Of a DNA stretch of 64,000 nt, positions 33,218 through 42,836 are shown one piece after another (position 1 is the stretch's first letter; each line of letters starts with the position of its first letter). The position numbers and the translations under genes were made by a program. The stretch covers positions 62,001-126,000 of the forward strand of contig NZ_BSOW01000003.1 in assembly GCF_030160715.1 (NCBI RefSeq), in the 5' to 3' direction. The notes beneath the pieces are model-generated. The model saw only the letters and a list, made by a program, of their open reading frames with translations. It had not been told where the DNA came from and searched no databases. This DNA is from Bradyrhizobium iriomotense (GTDB lineage: Bacteria > Pseudomonadota > Alphaproteobacteria > Rhizobiales > Xanthobacteraceae).

Positions 33218-34498
33218 ATGAATGTCATGACTGAACAAACCCTGACGGAGCCGGTCGACCAGCGGCAAGAGCTCTCCCGCGGCTTTTCGCGCTACCAGTC
33301 GATCCTTGTTGCGCTGCTGGCGCTGGTCCAGTTCACGATCATCATCGATTTCATGATCATGTCGCCACTCGGCGCCATCATCATGCCGGCGCTCGATATT
33401 TCGGCCGGACAATTCGGGGTGGCGGTCTCGGCCTACGCATTCAGCGCCGGAATTTCCGGCATCCTGGCGGCCGGCTTTGCCGATCGGTTCGATCGCAAAT
33501 GGATGCTTTTGTTTTTCTATCTGGGCTTCACCCTTGGAACGGCGCTTTGCGCGATCGCTCCCAACTATCACGTGCTGCTGCTGGGGCGGATCGTGACAGG
33601 CTTGTTCGGCGGTGTGATCGGCTCCGTTGTGCTCGCCATCGTGACCGATCTCTTTGCGCTGCAATTGCGCGGCCGCGTCATGGGCTTCGTGCAAACCGCC
33701 TTCGCCGCAAGCCAGGTGCTCGGCATCCCGGCCGGTCTTTTCCTCTCCAACCATTGGAACTGGCACGTCGCGTTCGGCGCATTGGTCGGCCTGTCGATTG
33801 CCGGCATGCTCGCCGTGCTGTTCCTGATGAAGCCGGTCAATGGCCATCTTCTGCTGAAGCAGGACAAGAACCCGTTCCGGCATCTGATCGCGACGGTCGC
33901 ACAGCCCCGTTATTGGACGGCATTCGCGCTGACGACGCTGCTGGCGACCGGCGGCTACATGCTGATGCCGTTCGGCAGCGCCTACACCGTGCACAATCTC
34001 GGCATCGACATCATTCATCTGCCGACGATCTATCTCGTCTCCGGCCTGTTCAGTATCGTCATCGGACCGCTGGTGGGTCGCGCGAGCGACGCTTTTGGCA
34101 AATACCCCACCTTTGCTTTCGGCAGCGCCATGTCCATCGTCATGGTGCTGATCTACACGCATCTCGGTCAGGTGAGTCTGTCGGTCGCGATCCTGGTCAA
34201 CGTCTTGCTGTTCGTCGGCATCTTTTCACGCATGATCCCGTCGCAGGCATTGATGTCCGCAATCCCCGAGCCCGGACAACGCGGCTCCTTCAGCGCGATC
34301 GGCGCGTCCCTGCAACAACTCTCCGGCGGGCTCGGCTCCGTGCTCGCCGCCGCGCTCATCGCACAGAATGCCGACGGTTCGCTCCGGCATTTCGACCGGC
34401 TGGGATACGTCGTCGTGACGACGGCGGTGATCTCCTTGATCGTGATGTATTTCGTGCAGAGGCCGATCGCGGCCCAGGCCGGCAAACGCGTCGTTTGA
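33218..34498 (+). CDS. MFS transporter, drug/arabinose-efflux type
   Basis: 426 residues, 12 membrane helices by hydrophobicity. Motif A is AAGFADRFDRKWMLLFFYLG; further segments GRIVTGLFGGVIGSVVLAI and LGIPAGLFLSNHWNWHVAF fit the DHA1 efflux branch. The second half has IVIGPLVGRASDAFGKYPTF. The ribosome site is weak. A 48-bp piece of this gene (34227-34274) recurs at 40692-40739. Substrate unknown. Confidence 0.88.
   Translation: MNVMTEQTLTEPVDQRQELSRGFSRYQSILVALLALVQFTIIIDFMIMSPLGAIIMPALDISAGQFGVAVSAYAFSAGISGILAAGFADRFDRKWMLLFFYLGFTLGTALCAIAPNYHVLLLGRIVTGLFGGVIGSVVLAIVTDLFALQLRGRVMGFVQTAFAASQVLGIPAGLFLSNHWNWHVAFGALVGLSIAGMLAVLFLMKPVNGHLLLKQDKNPFRHLIATVAQPRYWTAFALTTLLATGGYMLMPFGSAYTVHNLGIDIIHLPTIYLVSGLFSIVIGPLVGRASDAFGKYPTFAFGSAMSIVMVLIYTHLGQVSLSVAILVNVLLFVGIFSRMIPSQALMSAIPEPGQRGSFSAIGASLQQLSGGLGSVLAAALIAQNADGSLRHFDRLGYVVVTTAVISLIVMYFVQRPIAAQAGKRVV
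34227..34274. repeat. 48-bp duplicated segment, source copy inside MFS gene
   Basis: This segment encodes RMIPSQALMSAIPEP. A copy with 47 of 48 identical bases lies at 40692-40739 outside any gene. The flanks do not match well. Confidence 0.75.
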
Positions 34499-34632
34499 GG
34501 CGTCGGTTCCGACGCCTGGAAAGATGCCAATCGGGCGACTGTGGGCTCGAACACGTTTGGACGCGGCTCATACCGCGCATAGATCGTGGATCACGCGTGC
34601 GAGCCGTCAGCTGTTTGTCACGCACTTCGCCT

Positions 34633-35475
34633 TCAGGCGGCTCGTTGCGCCTCTTTGCGTTCGATGAAGGCGAGGAGATCCTGATTGATCTTGTCTTTTT
34701 CGGTCGTGCACATGCCGTGCGGCGCACCTTTATAGGTCTTCAGCTCGGCATTCTTCACCAATTTGACCGACAGCATCGCTGAATCTGCGATCGGTACGAT
34801 CTGATCGTCATCACCGTGCAAGATCAGCGTTGGTACGTCGATTTTCTTTAGATCCTCGGTCATATCCGATTCCGAGAACGCCTTGATGCAGAAATAGCTG
34901 GCCGGCATGCCAGCCATCATGCCCTGCAACCAGAATGACTCTCGCACGCCCTCGGAAATTTGGGCGCCTGGTCGGTTGTAGCCATAGAACGGGATGCTGA
35001 GGTTCTTCCAGAACTGCGAGCGATCGGCAAGAACGCTAGCCCTGAGCTGGTCAAAGACCTCGATAGGCGAGCCGGCGGGATTAGTCGCGCTTTTGAGCAT
35101 GACCGGTGGTACCGCACCAATGAGGACAACCTTGGCGACGCGTTTGGTGCCGTGACGTCCGATATAGCGTGCGACTTCGCCCCCTCCAGTCGAATGGCCT
35201 ACATGAATCACGCTCTTTAAATTGAGCTTCTTGACGAGTTCCGCCAAATCGTCGGCATAGGTGTCCATGTCGTTGCCTAGCCAGGGCTGATCGGAGCGGC
35301 CATGCCCGCGGCGGTCATGGGCAATGACGCGATATCCGTGCGAGGCCAGGAAAAACATCTGGTCCTCGAAGGCATCGGCGTTAAGCGGCCAGCCATGGCT
35401 GAAAACGATCGGCTGACCTTTGCCCCAGTCCTTATAGTAAATCTGCGTGCCATCCTTGGTGATGAGAATACTCAT
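34633..35475 (-). CDS. Alpha/beta hydrolase, non-haem chloroperoxidase/perhydrolase type
   Basis: 280 residues. It starts [20 protein letters not shown] and has the oxyanion region [15 protein letters not shown], nucleophile elbow [16 protein letters not shown] (Ser), acid Asp in [12 protein letters not shown] and catalytic His in [14 protein letters not shown]. This is the pattern of cofactor-free haloperoxidase/arylesterase enzymes, for which perhydrolysis is often a side activity. The start follows GGAAGGAGATC. It is the last of four minus-strand genes from fumC. Confidence 0.9.
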   Translation of the reverse strand: MSILITKDGTQIYYKDWGKGQPIVFSHGWPLNADAFEDQMFFLASHGYRVIAHDRRGHGRSDQPWLGNDMDTYADDLAELVKKLNLKSVIHVGHSTGGGEVARYIGRHGTKRVAKVVLIGAVPPVMLKSATNPAGSPIEVFDQLRASVLADRSQFWKNLSIPFYGYNRPGAQISEGVRESFWLQGMMAGMPASYFCIKAFSESDMTEDLKKIDVPTLILHGDDDQIVPIADSAMLSVKLVKNAELKTYKGAPHGMCTTEKDKINQDLLAFIERKEAQRAA

Positions 35476-35553
35476 GGCATGATCTCCTTCCAAGCTCCGC
35501 CAGAAATATCCGAAATTGTGGTTCTGCTGGGATCTCCAGTTCGGAAGTGTCCT

Positions 35554-36285
35554 CTATCGCACCGCGATCGCGAGAGCTGCCAGTACGGTTGGGATCGACC
35601 ACGCCCAGTCTCCCAGCGTCGAGATCGCAGCAGCGGCCACGAGGCAGCCCACCAGGAACCCAATCAGCAGGTGAAGGGATCTCTTCAATCGTCCGCGATC
35701 GACCGTCATTAAGGGGTGCTGCGGTGACAGGATGTCCATCAGCGACAAAACCGTGTTGGTCAGATTGCCAGTCATGACCGCTGTTGAAACCGCGTTGGGC
35801 ATTGCCAAGCGGAGAAGAGCGTACTGGAACGCCATCGCGCAAACTGCAACCATGACGGCGATGCGGGCCGTCAAACCGTCCGGGTTGACCGACGGCTCCG
35901 TGGTGACGCTGAAAGCAAAGACCACGCTGAGCAACAAAAATTGGATCAATAGAAGCAGGCGTGTGAGGGATGCACCGCGTAGGCTGGAAACGCGAGCAAC
36001 CAGCCACGCAGCGGCGAGCGCTAACATGAATACGGGAATGGCCATCGCCTGCATCAAGTTGAATGCGCCAGCGTGTACCGCCGCCGCGGCGACCACTACG
36101 ATGTTTCCGGTGACGTGAGCAGTGAAAATATGGCCAAGATTAAAAAAGCCGGTGAGATCGACCATTCCCGCGATGACGCTGAGCACCGGCGGAAGCCGTT
36201 CCTCCATGCGGAGCAACACGGCTGCTTCGTCAGGCGGAATGATGGACGTCCGTCCCACATGGAACTTTTGAGCGAATGAAAGCAT
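35554..36285 (-). CDS. DUF1275 (YoaK-like) membrane protein
   Basis: 243 residues, about six membrane helices. The family signature VIAGMVDLTGFFNLGHIFTA + HVTGNIVVVAAA at residues 38-70 and the second-half equivalent AVMTGNLTNTVLSLMDIL are clear. DUF1275 members are inner-membrane proteins of unknown transport function. The start follows AAAGGAG with a 6-base spacer. It begins 2 bp after the stop of the ThrE-like gene, so the two are coupled and may form one exporter system. Confidence 0.9.
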   Translation of the reverse strand: MLSFAQKFHVGRTSIIPPDEAAVLLRMEERLPPVLSVIAGMVDLTGFFNLGHIFTAHVTGNIVVVAAAAVHAGAFNLMQAMAIPVFMLALAAAWLVARVSSLRGASLTRLLLLIQFLLLSVVFAFSVTTEPSVNPDGLTARIAVMVAVCAMAFQYALLRLAMPNAVSTAVMTGNLTNTVLSLMDILSPQHPLMTVDRGRLKRSLHLLIGFLVGCLVAAAAISTLGDWAWSIPTVLAALAIAVR

Positions 36286-36287
36286 CT

Positions 36288-37535
36288 TCAGCTCCTTTGA
36301 GCATACCGATCGCCAAAGAAGTCGATTGCCGTCTTTGGCACGATCAAGCCCAGGCTCATGGCCAAGATGACGGCGACGGCTGTGACGCCGTCTGCAATTG
36401 TGGCTCCGACCAGTTCCGGCGTGGCCTGCGCCGTATCTGCAATTTGCGTTAGCCCGCTCATCATCCTGAAGACGTAGACTCCGGGTATCATCGACACCAC
36501 GGACGCAAAGCCGATCGCTGCGAACGGCAAGTGGAAGCGGCGCGAGATTGGCGTGAGCAGCACGCCGACGACGAGGCAGGCCACGAGAGCCCCCGTTGCT
36601 ACGCCGGCGCCAAGCTTGGCGATGGCTACCCAACGCAAGGCATGGGCCAGCATGCCGACCGCGATCGGCCAGGGGAGCATGTTCAACGGGGTCGAGAAGA
36701 ATACGCTGTAACAGGCCACCGCTACGCCGGCCGCGATCACGTCAAGCCAGAGCGGCACCGCCAGCCCCGGCGGGTCGATCGGAAGCGACGCGTGCAACAG
36801 GGTGAGCCCCAAGAGCAGTCCGGTCGAGATCGCGACCACGACGAGGCCGGCATAAATGAGTCGTGCGCTACCCAAATGTATGCGACCGGCGATCAGGTCG
36901 AGCGTGCCGTTGAGAATATGCGGCCCCGGAACCAGCACCATGCAGGGGCACACCACGACGAGCCGCAGCGCGGTGCTCAACTGATAGCGCACTGCAAGCC
37001 CGCCGATCAGACCAGCAAGCAGCGCGGCACAGAAGGGCTGAAGGAAGATGTTCGCGCTCACCTTGGCGATGGCGCGGCGGAGGAATCCGCCGGCGCCGGC
37101 GCTCAGGAAGATCAATAGCGCGGTAAGCTCGTGCTGGATCCCGAAGATGATCGCGAGCGCGACCGCACCGGCGGCGGCAGCCAGAGCGAAAAGCCATGCC
37201 GGTGCGGGCGGCGCTTTGGCGACGGCCTCGATCCGCTTGCTCGCTTGCTCGGGCGAAAGCCGACCAGCCTCGATATCGGCGATCGTCTGCATCGTGGAAA
37301 CGACACGATCCATGTCGACCCCGACCGGATCGGCCTCGACATACGAGATCGACGGCACCCCGTCGCGGTCCGATCGCAATTGCAGTTCGCCCCAGCGTGG
37401 CAGCAGCTCGGCTTTCAGACCGAGCTTGTTGGTGAGCCGCCGGATCGACGCGATGATCTGATCGGTTGCCTGGCCGTTCACGAAAAGAATTCTCGCGAAG
37501 GCAAGGCTCAGCTCCGAACGCTCTTCACCGGTCAT
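36288..37535 (-). CDS. ThrE-like threonine/serine exporter family protein
   Basis: 415 residues. The N-terminal cytosolic domain (about 1-115) has [20 protein letters not shown] and [19 protein letters not shown], followed by about ten membrane helices. This DUF1212/ThrE plus ThrE_2 fusion is the usual single-chain form of the serine/threonine exporter. The start at 37535 is chosen from GGGAGG 7 bases upstream; a much longer frame into the fumC region is not coding. It is followed directly by DUF1275. Confidence 0.87.
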   Translation of the reverse strand: MTGEERSELSLAFARILFVNGQATDQIIASIRRLTNKLGLKAELLPRWGELQLRSDRDGVPSISYVEADPVGVDMDRVVSTMQTIADIEAGRLSPEQASKRIEAVAKAPPAPAWLFALAAAAGAVALAIIFGIQHELTALLIFLSAGAGGFLRRAIAKVSANIFLQPFCAALLAGLIGGLAVRYQLSTALRLVVVCPCMVLVPGPHILNGTLDLIAGRIHLGSARLIYAGLVVVAISTGLLLGLTLLHASLPIDPPGLAVPLWLDVIAAGVAVACYSVFFSTPLNMLPWPIAVGMLAHALRWVAIAKLGAGVATGALVACLVVGVLLTPISRRFHLPFAAIGFASVVSMIPGVYVFRMMSGLTQIADTAQATPELVGATIADGVTAVAVILAMSLGLIVPKTAIDFFGDRYAQRS

Positions 37536-37615
37536 GACCATTCCTCCCAGGCGAACGTACGGGAGCGCGAGGGCCGGCCAGGCTGGACGCCGGTCCTCGC
37601 GTCTGCAGCAGCCGT

Positions 37616-39040
37616 TCAGCCGGCGGCCGTGGAGGTCGCCCCGCTCGCTACATATGGCTTCACCATCTTGGTCGGATCCACGACGCGGTTGAACTCGTCC
37701 TCGCTGACGAAACCAAGCTTGAGCGCAGCTTCCTTGAGCGTGAGATCGTTGTCCATTGCGTAGTGCGCAATCTTCGAGGCCTTGTCGTAGCCGATCACGG
37801 GCGACAGCGCCGTCACCAGCATCAAAGAGCGCTCGACATACTCGTTGATCTTCTTCAGGTTCGGCTTGGTCCCTTCCACCAGGAATTTGCGGAAGTTGAC
37901 GCAGCCGTCGCTCAAGATCGCGATCGAATGCGTGATGTTGAAGATCATCAGCGGCTTGTAGACGTTCATTTCGAGGTAACCGCCGGCGCCGCCGAAACCG
38001 ACCGCCACGTCGTTGGCCATTGCCTGGACTGCGATCATCGTGAGCGCCTCGCACTGGGTGGGATTGACCTTGCCCGGCATGATCGAGGAGCCCGGCTCAT
38101 TCTCCGGTATCGACAGCTCGGCGAAGCCCGCACGGGGGCCGCATGACATCAGGCGGACGTCGTTGGCTATCTTGTAGAGAGAAACAGCGAGCGTTCGCAT
38201 CGTGCCCGACAGTTGAACCAGCGCGTCGTGAGCACCTTGGACGGTGAATTTGTTCGGCGCGGTCACGAACGGCAGGCCGGTGAGCTTGGCGATTTCGGCT
38301 GCGGCCGCTTCGGCGAAGCCCGGTGCCGAATTGATGCCGGTGCCGACCGCGGTGCCGCCGAGCGCCAGCCGGTAGACGCCCTGCAGGGCCGCTTCTGTCC
38401 GTTCCAGATCGTCCGAGAGCATGCCGGCGTAACCCGACCATTCCTGGCCGAGCGTCAGCGGGGTCGCATCCTGCATATGCGTGCGGCCGATCTTGACGAT
38501 GTTCTCCCATTCCTTCGATTTGGCCGCGATTGCATCGCGCAATTCCGTTACCGCCGGAATCAACCGCTGTTTGACGTTCACGCCGGCCGCGATGTTCATC
38601 GTCGAAGGAAACGAGTCATTCGACGATTGTGCCATATTCACGTGATCGTTTGGATGGACCGGCCTGTGGCTACCGAGGGGCGTGCCGGCCAACTGGCTGC
38701 AGCGGTTCGAAATCACCTCGTTGACGTTCATGTTGAATTGCGTACCGCTGCCCGTCATCCACACATGCAGCGGAAACATGTCGTGGTGCTGACCGGCCAG
38801 GATTTCGTCGCAGGTCTGCACGATCAGTTTGTATCTCGTATCGTCCAGGCGACCGCTCGCGCGGTTGGCGGCCGCAGCGCCCTTCTTCAGAATCGCATAG
38901 CCTGTGATCATTTCGCGGGGGATCAGATCCTTGCCAATCGAAAAATGCTCGAGCGAACGCTGGGTTTGGGCGCCCCACAACTTGTCTGCAGGCACCTCGA
39001 CCACGCCGAGGCTGTCACTTTCCTTGCGGAAATCGGTCAT
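37616..39040 (-). CDS. fumC: Class II fumarate hydratase
   Basis: 474 residues, normal length for FumC. It catalyses fumarate + water to L-malate in the TCA cycle, in the cytosol as a tetramer. Diagnostic segments: [58 protein letters not shown] and the lyase signature [16 protein letters not shown]. It is iron-free and oxygen-stable in other organisms. It is followed by thrE-like and DUF1275 genes and preceded by a Tat-type hydrolase gene (gap 56 bp). Confidence 0.96.
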   Translation of the reverse strand: MTDFRKESDSLGVVEVPADKLWGAQTQRSLEHFSIGKDLIPREMITGYAILKKGAAAANRASGRLDDTRYKLIVQTCDEILAGQHHDMFPLHVWMTGSGTQFNMNVNEVISNRCSQLAGTPLGSHRPVHPNDHVNMAQSSNDSFPSTMNIAAGVNVKQRLIPAVTELRDAIAAKSKEWENIVKIGRTHMQDATPLTLGQEWSGYAGMLSDDLERTEAALQGVYRLALGGTAVGTGINSAPGFAEAAAAEIAKLTGLPFVTAPNKFTVQGAHDALVQLSGTMRTLAVSLYKIANDVRLMSCGPRAGFAELSIPENEPGSSIMPGKVNPTQCEALTMIAVQAMANDVAVGFGGAGGYLEMNVYKPLMIFNITHSIAILSDGCVNFRKFLVEGTKPNLKKINEYVERSLMLVTALSPVIGYDKASKIAHYAMDNDLTLKEAALKLGFVSEDEFNRVVDPTKMVKPYVASGATSTAAG

Positions 39041-39096
39041 GCTCTCTCTCCTTGCTTCTGCTCTGCTTCCAATGTGAAGGTGAACTGATCTGCCGA

Positions 39097-40140
39097 TCAG
39101 ATCTCGACGACATCCATGACCGCTTCCGCGAAGGGTTGCGGAGCCTCCTGCGGCAAATTGTGTCCGATTCCGCCTTTGATCAGACGGTGCTCGTATCTGC
39201 CCGAGAACTTCTTCGCATAAGCACTGGGCTCTGGGTGCGGCGCGCCGTTGTCGTCGCCTTCCATCGTGATTGTAGGCACCGCAATAACGGGAGCGTCGGC
39301 GAGCCGCTTCTCCAGACCGTCAAATCTTGGCTCGCCGTTGGCGAGGCCCATTCGCCACCGATAATTGTGGACCACGATCGCGACGTGATCGGGATTGTCG
39401 AACGCCTTCGCGCTGCGCTCGAAGGTGGCATCGTCGAAGTTCCACTTCGGTGACGCTTGCTGCCAAATGAGCTTGGCGAAGTCGTGCCGGTTCTTATCGT
39501 AGCCTTCGCGGCCGCGCTCCGTGGCGAAATAGAACTGATACCACCACTCGAACTCCGCCTTGGGCGGCAATGGCATTTTGCCGGACTCCTGGCTTCCGAT
39601 GAGATAGCCGCTGACGGAGACCATTGCCTTGCAGCGCTCCGGCCAGAGAGCCGCGATGACATTGGCGGTCCGGGCACCCCAGTCGAAGCCGGCAAGCGTC
39701 GCCTTCTCGATCTTCAGCGCATCCATCAATGCAACGATATCGACGGCAACGGCTGCCGGTTCACCATTGCGGAACGTGTCTGCGGAGAGAAAACGGGTCG
39801 GACCGTATCCGCGCAGATAGGGAACGATCACGCGATATCCGTGCGATGCCAGAGCCGGGGCCACGTCGACGAAGCTGTGGATGTCGTACGGCCAACCATG
39901 CAACAGAATAGCAGCGGGGCCATCCTCCGGGCCCGCGTCGGCGTAAGTCACCTTGAGATCGCCAGCGTCGATCTGCTTCAGGTGCTCAAAGGATGTGTTT
40001 GCGCCTGCTCTGACGGCCACTTCCGATTTACCCCGACCAGTTTGCTGGGCAGCTGCGAGGGTCGGAAGGAACTCGGCAGAAACGCCCGCCGCGGCGGCTT
40101 GTAAAAAACCACGACGATCCAACGTAGAGTGCTTCGACAT
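39097..40140 (-). CDS. Epoxide-hydrolase-like alpha/beta hydrolase with Tat signal, copy 2
   Basis: 347 residues, paralogue of the protein at 21023 (about four fifths identical by eye across the core). It has its own twin-arginine leader ([20 protein letters not shown]), the oxyanion motif [12 protein letters not shown], nucleophile Asp153 (GFDWGAR) and final His in [12 protein letters not shown]. Both proteins keep DIHSF and WWYQFYF around the active site and are thus likely to act on similar substrates. The ribosome site is AGGAGGTCGCAC. Confidence 0.88.
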   Translation of the reverse strand: MSKHSTLDRRGFLQAAAAGVSAEFLPTLAAAQQTGRGKSEVAVRAGANTSFEHLKQIDAGDLKVTYADAGPEDGPAAILLHGWPYDIHSFVDVAPALASHGYRVIVPYLRGYGPTRFLSADTFRNGEPAAVAVDIVALMDALKIEKATLAGFDWGARTANVIAALWPERCKAMVSVSGYLIGSQESGKMPLPPKAEFEWWYQFYFATERGREGYDKNRHDFAKLIWQQASPKWNFDDATFERSAKAFDNPDHVAIVVHNYRWRMGLANGEPRFDGLEKRLADAPVIAVPTITMEGDDNGAPHPEPSAYAKKFSGRYEHRLIKGGIGHNLPQEAPQPFAEAVMDVVEI

Positions 40141-40804
40141 GTGCGACCTCCTGTAGCCCGGCCGAAACTTGTCTGTTCACCTGAAACGCCACGACGCTCG
40201 CACAAATTGTAGAAACGGATGATCGAGGAGTACGCTGACGCGTGTGGGAGATCATCCGTTGCGCGGCGTCGAGCGCGCCGCAAAACTAAGCGGCGTTGAT
40301 GGCGCGCAGATCACCTCAGAGAGGATGTGACCCCTCCCTTTGAGTGACGATCTCGTTGAGCGAGACGTAGTGCTACTGGGTCCGGGTTAGCCCGTTCACT
40401 TCGACCATTTTCGGAGTTTACCCGGGATGCAGATTTCGCAGATACAGCCTGGTCGGTGCTATTGATGCCGCCAGTCCTGATAGCCGGAGCAGCGTTCATC
40501 GCGTGATGACGAGTCCGGTGAGCGGCCAAAGCGACAGAGGTGGAGAGAGCGAGGACAGCAAGGCCAACAGCAATGCATCTGCATATAGTCAGCTCCTCTG
40601 CTAGTATTTTTAGTATTTTCACCCGCGCTGGCGCGGCATATTGTAGCCGAAGGCGAGGTACTCCTCTCCACACGTTTACGCGAGCGCTCGCCACGCATGA
40701 TCGCGTCGCAGGCATTGATGTCCGCAATCCCCGAGCCCGCCGGCTTTTGTCGGGAGCGCCGGCGCGGCGCTTGGCGCCGCCACGTCATCCGACGCCCGTC
40801 CGTC
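40141..40804. other. Gene-poor interval with a duplicated MFS fragment
   Basis: No intact gene. It contains the 48-bp MFS fragment at 40692-40739 and a minus-strand open stretch around 40310-40600 that reads CIAVGLAVLALSTSVALAAH with an RBS-like AGAGGAG upstream, resembling a small exported protein. That stretch lacks a usual start codon in frame, so it is probably a decayed gene. Confidence 0.5.
40692..40739 (+). repeat. 48-bp duplicated MFS gene fragment outside any gene
   Basis: It matches 34227-34274 at 47 of 48 positions (difference GCG for CCG). It would encode RMIASQALMSAIPEP but is not inside a functional frame. Downstream sequence is unrelated to the MFS gene. Confidence 0.75.
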
Positions 40805-42463
40805 CTACTTTTGCTGGATGCGATTCAGATAATCGATAACGGCCAGTATGCGTGTTCGCACGACGACTTCCGGACTTTGCTGCGGCCCGGCCTTCTGCCA
40901 ATAGTACGGATCAACATCGTGCGGCAGGTTGACGACGGGATTGAATCGTACGCCCCAAACCGGCATTTCGCGCGTGCCGTGAGCGGGAATTGTTTTCGAT
41001 CCATGGATGGTTTCATAAACGGCGTCGGTGGGGAACACCCCGCCGTTGTTCTTGGCCAGCATCGTCAGATCGGCAGGCGGGTTCCTGAGCTGGCCGCTGA
41101 CTGGTCCTTTGCCCTTTGCGTCCGCGCCGTGACAACTCGCGCAGGAAGACTGAAATTCCGACTTGCCGACGTCGAAGTCGTCAACCTCCATCGCCTCGTA
41201 GATCAGTTGCTTCACCGTCCTCTGGATGCGCTGGCGCTCCGTGGGGGTCTGCTCCAGCAAGACGAAGAACATGTCCTGCTTGCGGTCGATCACGAAATAA
41301 CAACCGCTCGCGCCGTCCCATTTCAGTTCGCCGAGATCGCCCGGCGGCGGCGGACTGGCGTGGCCTGCATCGGTGCGCACAGCGAGGCCGAGCGCAAAGC
41401 CGAAGCCGTCGCCCGGAAAGTAGAAGAAATCTCGATCGACGCCCGAACCCGGTCCGACCTGATCCGTCGTCAACAGCTTGAACGCGTTGGGACTGAGAAT
41501 GGTCTTGCCTTCGTACGTGCCGCCGTTCAACAGCATCTGCGCAAAGCGCGCGTAGTCCGCCATCGTCGAGACCATGCCGCCGCTAGCGTACATTATCCTC
41601 TTCGGAACGGTCGGATTGTTTTCGCGCCCCACGCGGAAGTCGCTGTCGTTGGGCATCGGCTGCGCGAGCAGCTTCTGCTTGTCCGGGGCGCCGACGAAAA
41701 AGCCGGTGTCCTTCATGCCGAGCGGATCGAGCAGCTTGTCTCTCTCGATCTCGATCAGAGACTTCCCGGCTACGACCTCCATGATCCGCGCCAGGATGTC
41801 GGTGGAGTGGCCATATTGCCAGAGCGCGCCCGGTTGATTGTGCAGCGGCAGTTTTGCGATCCGCTCGGCGAACTCGGCGAGGTCGAAATCGCCGGCATAG
41901 AGGTTGGCAGCCCTGTAAGCCTTGCGGACCAGGCTATCGCCGTAGAAGCCGTAGGTGATGCCGGAGGTCTGGCGCATCAGGTCGAGCACGGTCGGCGGCC
42001 GGCTCGGCGGCACCAGTTCGAGCGTCTTGGTGCCGTCGCTGGCCTCCTTCTCGACGCCCACCTTCACGTTTGCAAAAGACGGAATGTATTTCGCGACGGG
42101 GTCATCGAGTGCGAACTTGCCCTCGTCGAGCATCTGCACCGCAACCGCGCTAGTGATGGCCTTGGTCATCGAGAACAGGCGGAAGATCGTCTGGTCGGTG
42201 ATCGGTGCCTTGGAGACCACGTCCTGCACGCCGAAGGCTTCGTGATAGACCGGCTTGCCGTGCTGCTGGATGAGCAGGATTGCCCCGGGAATCTTCCCGG
42301 TCGTCACTTCGTTACCGAAGAACTCGCCGATCTTTGCCAGCTTGTCCTTGTTGAAACGTGCCCCCGCTGGAATCTCGAAAGTCCCTCCGGCCCGGGCCGA
42401 AGGTGCAGCGGCGACGAGCAGCGCGGTACAGCCAAGCAATCCCAACGCCTGAAAAAATTTCAT
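40805..42463 (-). CDS. Exported serine hydrolase (beta-lactamase fold) fused to cytochrome c
   Basis: 552 residues in one uninterrupted frame. A signal peptide (FFQALGLLGCTALLVAAAPS) leads to a class C beta-lactamase/esterase domain (about 40-420) with Ser98-Met-Thr-Lys101 (FRLFSMTKAITSAV), YGHSTDIL in place of Tyr-x-Asn, and LGMKDTGFF. The C-terminal part (about 430-552) is a monohaem cytochrome c: Cys441-Ala-Ser-Cys444-His445 with GADAKGKGPVSG, and a likely axial Met in REMPVWG. The export signal fits both domains. The fusion is unusual. Possible roles include hydrolysis of a substrate whose product is oxidised, or redox control of the hydrolase. Confidence 0.85.
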   Translation of the reverse strand: MKFFQALGLLGCTALLVAAAPSARAGGTFEIPAGARFNKDKLAKIGEFFGNEVTTGKIPGAILLIQQHGKPVYHEAFGVQDVVSKAPITDQTIFRLFSMTKAITSAVAVQMLDEGKFALDDPVAKYIPSFANVKVGVEKEASDGTKTLELVPPSRPPTVLDLMRQTSGITYGFYGDSLVRKAYRAANLYAGDFDLAEFAERIAKLPLHNQPGALWQYGHSTDILARIMEVVAGKSLIEIERDKLLDPLGMKDTGFFVGAPDKQKLLAQPMPNDSDFRVGRENNPTVPKRIMYASGGMVSTMADYARFAQMLLNGGTYEGKTILSPNAFKLLTTDQVGPGSGVDRDFFYFPGDGFGFALGLAVRTDAGHASPPPPGDLGELKWDGASGCYFVIDRKQDMFFVLLEQTPTERQRIQRTVKQLIYEAMEVDDFDVGKSEFQSSCASCHGADAKGKGPVSGQLRNPPADLTMLAKNNGGVFPTDAVYETIHGSKTIPAHGTREMPVWGVRFNPVVNLPHDVDPYYWQKAGPQQSPEVVVRTRILAVIDYLNRIQQK

Positions 42464-42836
42464 CAGCCCGCTCCCGGCCGGAGTTTAGCGTTCGGTTCTA
42501 TCTGCACAAGGGGCGCCCAGTTGCACAATGCACCTGGGAGGACATGCTGGTGGCGAGCAATAGCTCGCCATGTGGTGCAACATCCGATTGCCGGATGTCG
42601 TGGCGATGGCGGTCTCAGGTGAGGTCAATCTGCAATGATCGACTTTTACCCCTGATTTGCCCGACGCGTCAAGCGATTTCGCAAAATCCGCATCTCCTGT
42701 GCCGGCGATCATCGACTCCTTTGCATGGGGTTGTTTTTCGAATTTTGGTGGGCCCCCGCGAGAGGGAGACGGAGCACACACAAAAAAGGGCCGCCTGAAC
42801 AGGCGGCCCTTTCGGTTCGGTTCGAAGTCGTTCCGC
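42464..42836. other. Intergenic interval before frc, carrying its terminator
   Basis: Between the cytochrome fusion gene and the 3' end of frc. Apart from the terminator at 42782-42809 I see no gene or clear regulatory site; the fusion gene promoter must lie here. Confidence 0.5.
42782..42809 (-). terminator. Intrinsic terminator of the gntR-oxc-frc operon
   Basis: A perfect 10-bp inverted repeat (GGGCCGCCTG, AA, CAGGCGGCCC) is followed on the minus strand by six T residues. It lies 28 bp beyond the frc stop. Confidence 0.88.

Noticed and set aside
36288..38054. 588-codon form of the ThrE-like protein
   Set aside because: The extra N-terminus runs into the 3' end of fumC and has shadow-like composition; the start at 37535 has a good ribosome site.
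40311..40600. Small exported protein on the minus strand
   Set aside because: Hydrophobic leader is visible, but no ATG, GTG or TTG lies at a suitable place behind the AGAGGAG element.
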